Source: Deltaproteobacteria bacterium
Lineage (GTDB): Bacteria > Desulfobacterota > Binatia > UBA12015
Reading direction: 5' to 3'
DNA length: 32,693 nt
Assembly (NCBI GenBank): GCA_016874795.1
Contig: VGTG01000057.1
Location: 1-32,693, forward strand
Part shown: piece after piece, positions 1-10,033 of the stretch
Layout of the letters: each line of letters opens with the position of its first letter
Position numbering within the stretch: the stretch's first letter is position 1
Notes under the pieces: generated by a model
The model's input: only the letters and a program-made list of their open reading frames with translations
Told to the model about the DNA's origin: nothing
Database searches by the model: none
Position numbers and translations under genes: made by a program

Positions 1-369
1 GTAGCAGCCCGCGCCGTCGGTGCCGGCATAGAAGTCGGCCGCGCTGCACTCAGGAAGATTCGAGTTGTTCGTGTTGGTATTGATGATCTGCAGGTTGTTG
101 TGCTGCGCATCACCACCGACCGGGCGCACGTCGTAGTACTGGCCCATGAGGAACTGGCCGATGCCGTTCGGATTCAACGTCGGGCCAGCACGCGTGAAGC
201 CGGTCTCGTTAGGCAAGATGTCCCCAAGTACCCCAACGACGCCACCGAACATCAAGCCGGTGTCGTTCTCGTAGATATCCTCTTGGGCGAGAGCGATGGT
301 GCCGGACAGGGCGACGAACCCTGCTACGGCCAACCCAAGGAACGCCCTCGCGGGTCCGCTACGCTTCAT
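1..369 (-). CDS. Exported protein of unknown function, 5' part only (runs off the window)
   Basis: The reading frame is open from an ATG at 369 to the window edge (123 codons, no stop). It begins with a clear Sec signal peptide: MKR, a hydrophobic core, and an ALA cleavage motif at about residues 26-28. The mature part opens with QEDIYEND and later contains YYDVRP and a run of Asn/Thr (IINTNTNN), the kind of sequence seen in beta-rich secreted proteins, but I do not recognise the family. Two Cys are visible in the last third. A strong Shine-Dalgarno (GAGGAGGT) precedes ATG 369. A second in-frame ATG at 387 has its own GAGGAGG, so the protein could be six residues longer. The gene is transcribed away from the NTF2-like gene upstream. 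That it is a real exported protein is fairly sure; its function is unknown. Confidence 0.75.
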   Translation of the reverse strand, partial: MKRSGPARAFLGLAVAGFVALSGTIALAQEDIYENDTGLMFGGVVGVLGDILPNETGFTRAGPTLNPNGIGQFLMGQYYDVRPVGGDAQHNNLQIINTNTNNSNLPECSAADFYAGTDGAGCY

Positions 370-399
370 TCCTACCTCCTCTTTCATACCTTCCTCCTC
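364..399 (-). repeat. Tandem 18-bp duplication of Shine-Dalgarno plus start codon
   Basis: On the minus strand two adjacent 18-nt units (399-382 and 381-364) each read GAGGAGG, five variable bases, then ATGAA. They match at 15 of 18 positions. Each unit therefore supplies a ribosome-binding site and an in-frame ATG (387 and 369) for the exported protein. Which start is used cannot be decided from sequence; both would keep the signal peptide. Confidence 0.8.
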
Positions 400-520
400 T
401 CGGGAAAGCTTTGCTCACCAAATTCGGATCAACCGCTTCCGCCAATCTTCTCCCTTTCGGCGGTTCCCCTTACTCCTGCACGACGGGTCCGAGGAACCCT
501 CGAACACCCGGCTTGAAACC

Positions 521-546
521 GGGGGGCTGGAACGCCACCGCCCCCC
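521..546 (-). terminator. Possible terminator hairpin after the NTF2-like gene
   Basis: The arms GGGGGGC (521-527) and GCCCCCC (540-546) form a perfect 7-bp stem around a 12-nt loop. It lies about 55 nt downstream of the stop of the minus-strand gene ending at 600. A second small stem (CCCGG/CCGGG) sits right beside it. There is no clear T-run after it on the minus strand, so it may be a stabilising hairpin rather than a true intrinsic terminator. The rest of 400-599 holds nothing else I can identify. Confidence 0.35.
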
Positions 547-599
547 TCGGCCAGGCTCCCCTCTCCGCCCGTGCCGTTACAACGAAATCGACCCTCGAT

Positions 600-1055
600 T
601 CAACCCCTGAAGCCGAAAGGCCACCTGTACCACGCCCCGTTCTCGAAGACCCACCGCTCCGAGACCAGGGACGTGCTCTCCATGTCCGCGAAATGCGGCT
701 TGTTGAAGCGATGCTTGAGCTCGACGTCAACCTCTGCGCCGGCTTCGTCGAGATGAACACCCTGAACCGCAGCGCCCGTGTGGATCACCAGGCCCTGGCC
801 TTCGCGACCGAACCCGGCCGGCGTGACGCGGCGGCGATACGCCTCGGCCATGTACTGGTACGCACCCGAGACGTCGCCCGAAGTCTTCAGATCCCAGAAG
901 TACTGCGCGCGTCGCGCGAGCGCCTTCTCGGAGTGCTGATTGAGCGGCCAGATCGCCTGGTACCACGCGGCGCCGAGCCCTGCTGTGAGCACGATCGCGG
1001 CGACCGAGCTCCCCAGGATGAGCGGCGCACGCTTGCTCGACACGGCCTCGGACAT
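600..1055 (-). CDS. Small membrane-anchored protein, NTF2-like/SnoaL-like outline
   Basis: This is a 151-residue protein starting at ATG 1055, with a GAGGGAGG purine run just upstream; an open frame continues upstream to 1151 without a good ribosome site. A short polar N-terminus (MSEAVSSKR) is followed by one hydrophobic segment (about residues 10-30), then a soluble domain of about 120 residues. That domain begins with an Ala/Arg-rich helix (EKALARRAQYFWDLKTSGD) and ends in alternating beta strands finishing VFENGAWYRWPFGFRG. The pattern (helix with 'W..l..gD...aY.y', strands, final 'W...dG.W' strand) resembles the NTF2-like/DUF4440 fold, but I see no catalytic motif. It is probably anchored in the inner membrane facing the periplasm. 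The gene is divergent from the glycosyltransferase at 1375. The function is unknown and the fold assignment is tentative. Confidence 0.65.
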   Translation of the reverse strand: MSEAVSSKRAPLILGSSVAAIVLTAGLGAAWYQAIWPLNQHSEKALARRAQYFWDLKTSGDVSGAYQYMAEAYRRRVTPAGFGREGQGLVIHTGAAVQGVHLDEAGAEVDVELKHRFNKPHFADMESTSLVSERWVFENGAWYRWPFGFRG

Positions 1056-1122
1056 TCCTCCCTCGACGGTCGCCTCAGCGGCGAACACGAGCCCTCCTCC
1101 CCGGTTGCGGGCGAGTCCGAGA

Positions 1123-1151
1123 CGTATAGCCCCCACCGGCAAAGAATGCAA
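1123..1151 (-). promoter_or_regulatory. Candidate sigma70-type promoter for the NTF2-like gene
   Basis: On the minus strand TTGCAT (1151-1146) is followed after exactly 17 nt by TATACG (1128-1123). The -10 matches TATAAT at its first four positions; the -35 keeps only TTG. Transcription would start near 1116, about 60 nt before the ATG at 1055. The correct spacing supports it and the weak -35 limits confidence. Confidence 0.35.
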
Positions 1152-1236
1152 CGAAACCGGGCTTCCTGGCTTCGAGATGCCGCTCTCGCCGTGCCCTGGT
1201 TTGCTGGCTCGATGTCACTGGCATTCCGCGCCCGCC

Positions 1237-1298
1237 GGACCTGAAAGTGTCCGCTGGCGCAGGATAGACGCCTGCCCCGTCGGAAATCTTTCAGGTCC
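1237..1298. repeat. 11-bp perfect inverted repeat in divergent promoter region
   Basis: GGACCTGAAAG at 1237-1247 is the exact reverse complement of CTTTCAGGTCC at 1288-1298, with 40 bp between. The position, 77 bp before the GTG start of the plus-strand operon and about 90 bp upstream of the candidate minus promoter, suits a pair of operator half-sites or an RNA stem in the leader of the plus operon. Confidence 0.55.
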
Positions 1299-1374
1299 TT
1301 CGCGCTTGGGCGCACCCTTCCAAGGGCTACATCGGAGCCTGGCGTCGCAATCTTTAGGGTTTGGAGGTACCACC

Positions 1375-2946
1375 GTGGTCGCTGTGGCATCGCGCCGCGA
1401 AAGTGCCATGCGCTCGCGGATCTGGATCGGAATCTTGCTCCTGGCGTCGCTCGGCGCCGGGGCGCGGCTGCCGGACCTCGATGCGCCACTCCTCGAGGGA
1501 GCCGCCGGGAAGCAGACGCACACGGCGATGGTGGCGCGGAACCTCTATCTCGGGCGCTCGACGTGGCTACGACCGATGGTCGACGACGTGGGCCGCCCCG
1601 GATACTTCGTGAAGGAGCTGCCGCTCGTGCCCGCCGCGATCGCGGCGCTGTACGCCGTCGCGGGCCGTATCGACGAGCGGCTCGCCCGCTCCGTCGGCGT
1701 GATCGCGTGGCTCGCGGCGACGCCCGCGATCGTCGGTGCGCTCCTGCCGTCGCTCGGGACGCGTGCCGCGCTCGTCGCAGGCCTCTGGTTCGTGCTTTCG
1801 CCGATGGGAATCGTGTACTCGCGCGCGGTGATGACCGACGCCGCCGCGGTCGCCGTCTCGCTCGCCGTCTTCATCGCCCTCATCGCGTGGCGGAGGCGTC
1901 CGGCACTTCCGCGCGCGCTCGCTACGAGTTTACTCTTGACGATCGCCTTTCTGCTGAAGCCACACGCGCTCTTCTGGCTCGCCCCCGCGGCGGCCGTGCT
2001 GGCGCTGATGCGCGGCGACGACGGCTCGCGGCCGAGCGGCACCACGATCGCGACGCTCGCGGCGACGAGTGTCGCCGGCCTCGCCGCGGGCACGCTCTGG
2101 TACCTGCACGCGGCCGCAATCCATCGAGAGTATCCGATCCCCGGAGCCATGGTGGCCGAAGGCTGGATCGATCCCGCGCTGCTCCTCCGCGCCGACACGT
2201 ACCGCGAGCTCGCGCGGCAAATCGTCTTCGTCGTCTTCACGCCGGTCGGAGCCGCGATGGCGCTCTTCGGCTGCCTCCGTGGAAAGCGCTTCTCGCTGGT
2301 CGAGCGCGCGCTCCTCGCCTGGGGCGCGGGGACGGTGCTGCAGAGCCTCGTCCTCGCGACGCGGCTCTTCGACGATCTCGCCCGCGGCACCGAGTACTAC
2401 CAGCTCGCCCTCGTCCCCGTCGCGTCCCTGCTCGTCGCGCGCGGCGTGGAGGAAGCGTGGCGCTGGGCGGAGGCGCGCTCGCCGCGACTCGCGTTCGTCT
2501 CGACGGCCGCCCTGCTGCTTCTCCTCGTCGCGGGAGCGCTCGTGGAGACGCGCGCGGCGACCCGGATCCCGAGGCGCTATGCGAGCCTCATCGCGGACTG
2601 CGCCGCCGTGCGCGAGCGGACCCGACCCGACGAGGAGATCCTCGTCCTCGCGGACCGGGGTGGGACGGTCCTCTACTACTGCGACCGGCGCGGGCGGACG
2701 TTCCGCCTGCCCGACCGAAGCGCCACCGTCCACGTCGCGGGAAGCAGCGAGATCGCACGTCGCGATGAGATCGCCGCCGTGCTCGCGACGGCGAGCTACG
2801 TCTACCTCCCCTTCCCACGGGACGTGATGCGCGACGCGCCCGATCTCGTCGAAAAGCTCGACGCCCACTGGAAGCGCGTTCCGCTCGGCGGGAGCGGGTC
2901 GCTCCTCTTCGCACGCGACTCCGAAGCGAACGGGTTCCGCCGTTGA
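1375..2946 (+). CDS. Integral membrane glycosyltransferase (GT39/ArnT-PMT-like, GT-C fold)
   Basis: The protein has 523 residues if it starts at GTG 1375, which has GGAGGT six bases upstream. An ATG at 1408 gives the cleaner N-terminal membrane segment (MRSRIWIGILLLASLGAGA) but lacks a good ribosome site. About ten hydrophobic segments alternate with Arg-rich loops. The first periplasmic loop after TM1 carries LPDLDAPLLE, the position of the acidic catalytic residues of this superfamily, followed by AMVARN and a GYFVKELPLVP stretch like the usual 'PPLY' region. A soluble C-terminal part follows the last TM. The family transfers sugars from polyprenyl-phosphate donors to lipid or protein acceptors on the outer face of the inner membrane; donor and acceptor here are unknown. 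The gene overlaps the next one through TTGA, so the two are probably translationally coupled. Confidence 0.8.
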   Translation: MVAVASRRESAMRSRIWIGILLLASLGAGARLPDLDAPLLEGAAGKQTHTAMVARNLYLGRSTWLRPMVDDVGRPGYFVKELPLVPAAIAALYAVAGRIDERLARSVGVIAWLAATPAIVGALLPSLGTRAALVAGLWFVLSPMGIVYSRAVMTDAAAVAVSLAVFIALIAWRRRPALPRALATSLLLTIAFLLKPHALFWLAPAAAVLALMRGDDGSRPSGTTIATLAATSVAGLAAGTLWYLHAAAIHREYPIPGAMVAEGWIDPALLLRADTYRELARQIVFVVFTPVGAAMALFGCLRGKRFSLVERALLAWGAGTVLQSLVLATRLFDDLARGTEYYQLALVPVASLLVARGVEEAWRWAEARSPRLAFVSTAALLLLLVAGALVETRAATRIPRRYASLIADCAAVRERTRPDEEILVLADRGGTVLYYCDRRGRTFRLPDRSATVHVAGSSEIARRDEIAAVLATASYVYLPFPRDVMRDAPDLVEKLDAHWKRVPLGGSGSLLFARDSEANGFRR

Positions 2947-4187
2947 GCGGCCCGCTGCCCTGGCAGAAGCGGCTCTCGCACCGGCTCAAGGCGGAGCTGT
3001 ACGCGCACGAGCGACTGGACGAGGCGCTCGATCGATGCCTTCTCGAGGGCTCGCGAGGTCCGCTGCGAACGTGGCTCGCCGAGCACCTCCTTCTACGGCT
3101 GCTTCCGGAGCGTCGCCTTCGCGAGACGCCCTTTCGCTCCCCGAACGCGTCGAGCGATCTCCCGGGGCGTGTTCGAATCCTGTCCTTGATTCCTCCGGAG
3201 GATACGAGCGGCGGAAGCCGCCCCGCGTTGCTCGCCGCCGAGCTACATCGTCGCGGCTTCGCGATCGAGTGGCTCTGGGCTCTGCCGATCTTTCCGTGGC
3301 CGCGCCGCCGGCGTCCGGAGATTGCGCGCGTTGCCGCACGTCGGATCGATCCTGCGTCGAGCGGGCGTGCGATGCACGCGAGCGAAGCGGCCGACCTCGT
3401 CCTGCTCGAGGCTCCGCATCCCGAGCTCTGGCACGCCGCGCGCGAGCTGCCGCGCCGCGGACCGATCGTCTACGAGGCGATCGATCTCTGGGACGGCGCG
3501 CTCGGCGTCGGTTGGTACGACCGAAACGTCGAGGATCGCGTGCTCGCCGAAGCGGACCATCTCCTCGCGACCTCGGCGCTCCTGGTGGACGAGGTGACGC
3601 GGCGGAGCCGCCGAGAGGTCGATCTCGCGCCGAACGCGATCGACCTCGAGCACTTCCAGCGCGCGGGTCCCAGGCCCGCCGATCTCCGCAGCGGGAATCC
3701 GACCGTCGTCTACGTCGGCGCGCTCTGGGGAGAATGGGTCGACCTGGCGCTCGTCGAGTCGCTCGCTCGAGCGGCTCCGGAGGCCGCGATCCATCTGATC
3801 GGACCGCTCGGGGGACGCGCCGTGGCGCAGCGATCCAACCTCCACGTGCTCGGACCGCGACCGCGGAGCCAGATCCCCGCGTATCTCGCCGCGGCCGACG
3901 TGGCGATCGTGCCGTTCACGCCCGAGCGCATCGCGACCGCCGTGAGCCCGCTCAAGGTCTTCGAGTATCTCGCACTCGAGCGGCCTGTGGTCGCGACGCC
4001 GCTTCCCGAGCTCGCGGGCGTTCCGGGCGTGACGATCGCGAGCGGAACGGCGGCGTTCGTCGAGGCGGTGCGAACGGCGTCGTCGAAGCCCTTCCCGCAG
4101 AAGGCGGTGCGCGACTACCTCGAGCAGCACACCTGGGCGGCCCGCGTCGACCGCCTGCTCGAGATCACTCGACTCGCTCGTCGATGA
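2943..4187 (+). CDS. GT-B fold glycosyltransferase (GT4/family 1-like)
   Basis: The protein has 414 residues. The start is taken as TTG 2943, which overlaps the upstream stop as TTGA; no ATG exists near the N-terminus. Residues about 76-230 form the N-terminal Rossmann domain (RVRILSLIPPED with a glycine-rich SGG). The C-terminal domain starts at TVVYVGALWGEW (about 254-265). The donor-site signature SPLKVFEYLALERPVVAT (335-352) is typical of GT4 enzymes and contains the expected Glu. The protein has no membrane segment and probably acts at the cytoplasmic face on a nucleotide-sugar. Compared with GT4 relatives, the first 70 residues are an extra Arg/Leu-rich region. Together with the gene before it, it forms a two-gene plus-strand operon beside the glycan genes on the other strand. 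Its last 23 bp overlap the 3' end of the convergent GT2 gene. The acceptor is unknown. Confidence 0.8.
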   Translation: MSGPLPWQKRLSHRLKAELYAHERLDEALDRCLLEGSRGPLRTWLAEHLLLRLLPERRLRETPFRSPNASSDLPGRVRILSLIPPEDTSGGSRPALLAAELHRRGFAIEWLWALPIFPWPRRRRPEIARVAARRIDPASSGRAMHASEAADLVLLEAPHPELWHAARELPRRGPIVYEAIDLWDGALGVGWYDRNVEDRVLAEADHLLATSALLVDEVTRRSRREVDLAPNAIDLEHFQRAGPRPADLRSGNPTVVYVGALWGEWVDLALVESLARAAPEAAIHLIGPLGGRAVAQRSNLHVLGPRPRSQIPAYLAAADVAIVPFTPERIATAVSPLKVFEYLALERPVVATPLPELAGVPGVTIASGTAAFVEAVRTASSKPFPQKAVRDYLEQHTWAARVDRLLEITRLARR

Positions 4188-5214
4188 TCGAGGTGTCGTC
4201 GTCGCCGCGCGAGTGCGCCGCGAGCATCTCGCCGAGGAGCCCGCTCGTGAAGAGCTGCAGACCGGCGAGCGAGACCAGAACGCCGAAGACGAGCAGCGGA
4301 TGGCGCCCCTGGATGTGTCCGTAGAGAAGGCGGAGCCAGCTGATGTAGCCGATCACCGAAAGTCCGATCGTCATCAGGAAGACGCCGGGCAGGCTGAAGA
4401 AGTGCGCTGGTCGCGCATCGAACCGCGTCAAGAACATCACGGTCACGAGGTCCATCATGCCGCGCAGAGCGCGCCCCCAGCCGTACCGCGAGCGCCCGAA
4501 CCGCCGCGGTCGATGCTGGACCTCGATCTCGCCGACGGTGTAGCCCTTCCACGCGGCGACGACGGGGATGAACCGGTGCAGCTCGCCGTAGATGCGGACG
4601 TCGCGCACCACCCAGCCCCGATACGCCTTGAAGCCGCAGTTGAGGTCGTGCAGCTCGATCCCGGAGACGGCGCGCACGGCGAGGTTGAAGAGCCGCGAGG
4701 CGATGACGCGCGCCGTCGAGTCGTGACGCTTCCGCTTCCAGCCGCTGACGAGGTCGTAGCCGAGCGCGAGGACGCGCAGCATGCGCGGGATCTCGCGCGG
4801 GTCGTCTTGCAAATCGCCGTCGAGCGAGACCACGACGTCGGCGCGCGCGTGCGAGAAGCCGACGGAGAGAGCGGCCGCCTTGCCCAGATTGCGACGCAGC
4901 CGGTACGCGCGGATCTCGGGATTCTCCTCCGCGAGCCCGCGCAGAACCTCGAAGGACCCGTCCGTCGAGCCGTCGTCGACGACGAGGATCTCCCACCGGG
5001 GTGACGCGCTGCCGCGCGCGATGCCGAGCGACGTCCAGTCCTGCTCGGGGTCGTCGAGGACCGCGCGACACTCCTCCACGAGGAGAGCGAGGCTCGCGCG
5101 CTCATTGTGGATCGGCACGACGAGCGAGATGTCCGGCGTGGCCTCGCCTCGATCGGGCACGGCCGCGACGAGCGTCCGCCGCGCATCCTCCAGTCTGCGT
5201 CGCGCTTCGGCCAA
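4165..5214 (-). CDS. GT2 glycosyltransferase with two C-terminal membrane segments (DPM1/GtrB/ArnC-like)
   Basis: The protein has 349 residues from TTG 5214, five bases after the upstream gspE-type stop. An ATG at 5313 would overlap that gene by 95 bp and adds only low-complexity Arg/Ser, so I prefer 5214; GTG codons a little further in are also possible. GT2 motifs are clear: SLVVPIHNER (30-39), VVDDGSTDGS (78-87), and the metal-binding SLDGDLQDDP (130-139) with the DxD at 132-134. The acceptor region has NCGFKAYR (192-199). Two hydrophobic hairpins at about 272-296 and 305-328 match polyprenyl-phosphate sugar transferases, which move a sugar from UDP or GDP to undecaprenyl phosphate. Such an enzyme would supply lipid-linked donors to the GT39 protein at 1375. 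It is the last gene of the long minus-strand block. The exact sugar is not deducible. Confidence 0.85.
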   Translation of the reverse strand: MAEARRRLEDARRTLVAAVPDRGEATPDISLVVPIHNERASLALLVEECRAVLDDPEQDWTSLGIARGSASPRWEILVVDDGSTDGSFEVLRGLAEENPEIRAYRLRRNLGKAAALSVGFSHARADVVVSLDGDLQDDPREIPRMLRVLALGYDLVSGWKRKRHDSTARVIASRLFNLAVRAVSGIELHDLNCGFKAYRGWVVRDVRIYGELHRFIPVVAAWKGYTVGEIEVQHRPRRFGRSRYGWGRALRGMMDLVTVMFLTRFDARPAHFFSLPGVFLMTIGLSVIGYISWLRLLYGHIQGRHPLLVFGVLVSLAGLQLFTSGLLGEMLAAHSRGDDDTSIIDERVE

Positions 5215-5218
5215 CCGC

Positions 5219-6955
<1,737 letters not shown>

Positions 6956-6987
6956 CGGTGCGGACCCCTCGCCCGAAGTAGCACGAT

Positions 6988-7017
6988 GGGCGCCCTCCCG
7001 CCATTTCGGGGGCGCCC
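6988..7017 (-). terminator. GC-rich hairpin between the reductase gene and gspE
   Basis: GGGCGCCC (6988-6995) pairs with GGCGCCC plus neighbouring G (7010-7017), and CCG (6998-7000) pairs with CGG (7007-7009). This leaves a two-base bulge and a CCATTT loop. It lies about 70 nt after the stop at 7089 and about 33 nt before the GTG of gspE, in a 133-bp gap that is the longest in this minus-strand block. No T-run follows it on the minus strand, so it may be an attenuating or mRNA-stabilising structure. Confidence 0.4.
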
Positions 7018-7088
7018 GGGGAGCCTCGGTGCTCCGCTTTCCCAGCTCCGCTCTCGTAGAGGCTCAGACGGAGGGGCGTGCCGGGCAT

Positions 7089-8036
7089 TCACGCGGAAGC
7101 GAGAAGATCCCCGAGAGTCTTCCGCCAGGGGATCGCCGTCTCCCAGCCGAGCTCGGCGCGCGCCTTTCCCGGATCGCCGAAGGACGCGGCGATCTCGGCA
7201 CGACGCTGGCGGTTCGCCGCCGTCCGGACCTCGGGCTCGATGCCGGCGATCGCGCAAAGGTCGCGCAGGACGTCCCCGACTGCGACCGCCCGGCCGCGGC
7301 AAAGGTTGTAGGCCTCGCCGGACCTTCCGCGCCGGAGAGCCGCCGCGTAGCCGCGAACGACGTCGCGCACGTCGGTGAAATCGCGTCGCGACTCGAGATT
7401 GCCGACCTCGATCACGGGCTCTCGATCTCCGCGGGCGATCGAGGCCACCTGCGCAGCGAAATCGGGACAGACGAAGTCCGTCGTCTGGCCCGGTCCGGTG
7501 TGGTTGAACGGACGGGCGCGCACGACGTCGACCTCCTTCGCGAGAGCGAAGGCGCGGCCCGCGAGGTCGGCGGCCGCCTTGCTCGAGGCGTACACGGTGG
7601 TCGGACGCAGCGCCGCGTCCTCGCGGACCGGCAGCTCCGATTCGGGAACGGCGCCGTAGATCTCCCCGGACGTCACCAGGAGGACGCGCGTGCCGCTGCC
7701 GCGACGCGCCGTCTCCTCGAGCAGGTTCACGGCGCCCATCGCGTGCACGGCGTACGCCTGCGAGGCGTTCCGATCCGCCTGAGGCGGCGAGGCGAGGCCC
7801 GCCAGAAGGACGACTGCTTCGGGAGAAGACCGATCGAGCGCCGCGGCGACCTGCGCAGCATCCGTCACGTCGCACGGCAGGACCGGGATCTCGCCCACGC
7901 CCCCGTCGAGCACGAGCCGCGACGGCGTTTCGCTCTTCGGCCTCGCTGCCCCCCACACCTCGTCTCCCGTCCGGGAGAGCTCGCGCGCCAGGTAGCCGCC
8001 TGCGAAGCCGGTGACCCCGACGATCAGGACGCGCAT
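7089..8036 (-). CDS. rmd: GDP-6-deoxy-4-keto-D-mannose reductase (extended SDR)
   Basis: The protein has 315 residues and belongs to the NAD(P)-dependent epimerase/dehydratase family. The Rossmann glycine motif is GVTGFAG (7-13), the catalytic pair is Y149-x3-K153 (YASSK), and the upstream Ser sits in VTSGEIYG. RPFNHTGPGQ and RRDFTDVRDVV are signatures shared by GDP-6-deoxymannose reductases (RMD) and the related GDP-mannose dehydratase branch. RMD reduces the 4-keto group made by Gmd to give GDP-D-rhamnose. The gene starts nine bases after the gmd stop, which strongly supports this role over other epimerases. GDP-talose synthesis or another GDP-6-deoxyhexose reductase remains possible. It is cytoplasmic and supplies sugars for surface glycan. 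Confidence 0.82.
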   Translation of the reverse strand: MRVLIVGVTGFAGGYLARELSRTGDEVWGAARPKSETPSRLVLDGGVGEIPVLPCDVTDAAQVAAALDRSSPEAVVLLAGLASPPQADRNASQAYAVHAMGAVNLLEETARRGSGTRVLLVTSGEIYGAVPESELPVREDAALRPTTVYASSKAAADLAGRAFALAKEVDVVRARPFNHTGPGQTTDFVCPDFAAQVASIARGDREPVIEVGNLESRRDFTDVRDVVRGYAAALRRGRSGEAYNLCRGRAVAVGDVLRDLCAIAGIEPEVRTAANRQRRAEIAASFGDPGKARAELGWETAIPWRKTLGDLLASA

Positions 8037-8045
8037 CGGAGCGAG

Positions 8046-9029
<984 letters not shown>

Positions 9030-9091
9030 TCAATCCCTACGTTCTGCCCTACCCACTGGCAAGCGAGGCTTCCGGCGGCCTCCGCGAGACT

Positions 9092-10033
9092 TCAGACCAC
9101 GACGTCGTCCGCCGCGGGATCGTACGCGGCGTCATCGCGCACACCGGAAGCGAAAGCGCGCGCCCACGAGAAGGCGACCGCGAAGTACGCCGGCCAGAAG
9201 GCGAGCAGGAAGAGAAACTCGCCGGGAGCGTAGCGGGCCGTCCAAGCGAGAGCGCGCGCCGTGCGCGTGAAAGGAAGCCCGAGCGCGAGGCTCGGATGCC
9301 GCACGACGACCTGTCCCGGCAAGCCGCCGAGCTTGCGCGCACGCCCGGAAGCGAAGCCGAGCACCTTCATGTAGCGGAACAGCGCTTTCCAGCCGGCGGG
9401 CGTCTGGTGGCGGACGCGCATCCGCGGATCGAACAGCATGTGCTCGCCCGCCTGCCACAAGCGCCAGTCGAGGAGCCAGTCTTCTGAAGCGCGCGTGTCG
9501 GGGAATCCGCCGTGGCGCTCGAAGACGGCGCGATCCATCGCGAGGCATGCCGACGGGATCTGCCAGGTGCGCCGCAGCGGCACCCCGGGAAGCGACTCCT
9601 TGAACTCGAGGAGGTGGCGGACGCGTGCCGAAGGCGAGAGATGGTCGGGCGGAAGGATCGCGCCGCCGACCGCGGCGACGCCCGCGTCGAGCGCGACGAC
9701 GGCGCGCGCGAGGAGGTCTGGATGCGCGACGCAGTCCGCGTCGAGGAAGAGGAGGCGGCGCGCTCGCGCGCGCTCGACGCCCCGATTCCGCGCCGTTCCC
9801 GGATAGGCGCGCTCGCGCAGCCGAACGACCTGGAGATCGAGCCGTCCCCCCACCGCGCGCGTGAACGGCTTCGCGATCCGCTCGGTCGCGCCGTCCGGCG
9901 AGCTGTCGGCGACGATCACCTCGAAGGGAGGAGGCTCGCGCTGCACGCAGAGCGACGCGAGACACTGTCCGATCGTCGCGTGCGCGCGATACGCCGGAAT
10001 CACGACCGACAGGACCGGCGGGACCTCGCTCAA
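9092..10033 (-). CDS. GT2 glycosyltransferase
   Basis: The protein has 313 residues from TTG 10033, whose last two bases are the first two of the lptD stop (TTGA). No ATG lies near the N-terminus, and the GT2 fold begins immediately (VLSVVIPAYRAH, residues 7-18), so this start fits well. The second motif is VADSSPDGA in place of the usual DDGS. The DxD motif is FLDAD (96-100) with ARNRGVERAR before it. SEDWLLDWRLWQ is the usual acceptor/catalytic 'ED' region. A hydrophobic segment near about 271-293 suggests C-terminal membrane association. The sugar and acceptor are unknown; the position between lptD and gmd suggests a role in LPS or another surface polysaccharide. Confidence 0.82.
   Translation of the reverse strand: MSEVPPVLSVVIPAYRAHATIGQCLASLCVQREPPPFEVIVADSSPDGATERIAKPFTRAVGGRLDLQVVRLRERAYPGTARNRGVERARARRLLFLDADCVAHPDLLARAVVALDAGVAAVGGAILPPDHLSPSARVRHLLEFKESLPGVPLRRTWQIPSACLAMDRAVFERHGGFPDTRASEDWLLDWRLWQAGEHMLFDPRMRVRHQTPAGWKALFRYMKVLGFASGRARKLGGLPGQVVVRHPSLALGLPFTRTARALAWTARYAPGEFLFLLAFWPAYFAVAFSWARAFASGVRDDAAYDPAADDVVV

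Larger units (their letters stand above)
1056..1374. other. Divergent intergenic region (319 bp)
   Basis: No gene is supported here. The region separates the minus-strand NTF2-like gene from the plus-strand glycosyltransferase operon. It contains a candidate minus-strand promoter (1123-1151), an 11-bp inverted repeat (1237-1298) and a small palindromic CCCTT-CC-AAGGG (1315-1326). Open frames crossing it lack ribosome-binding sites and recognisable protein content. Confidence 0.7.

Noticed and set aside
9061-9083. Imperfect hairpin between the GT2 gene and gmd as a terminator
   Set aside because: The arms are short with a bulge and no T-run follows; the gap is only 68 bp and the genes are functionally linked.
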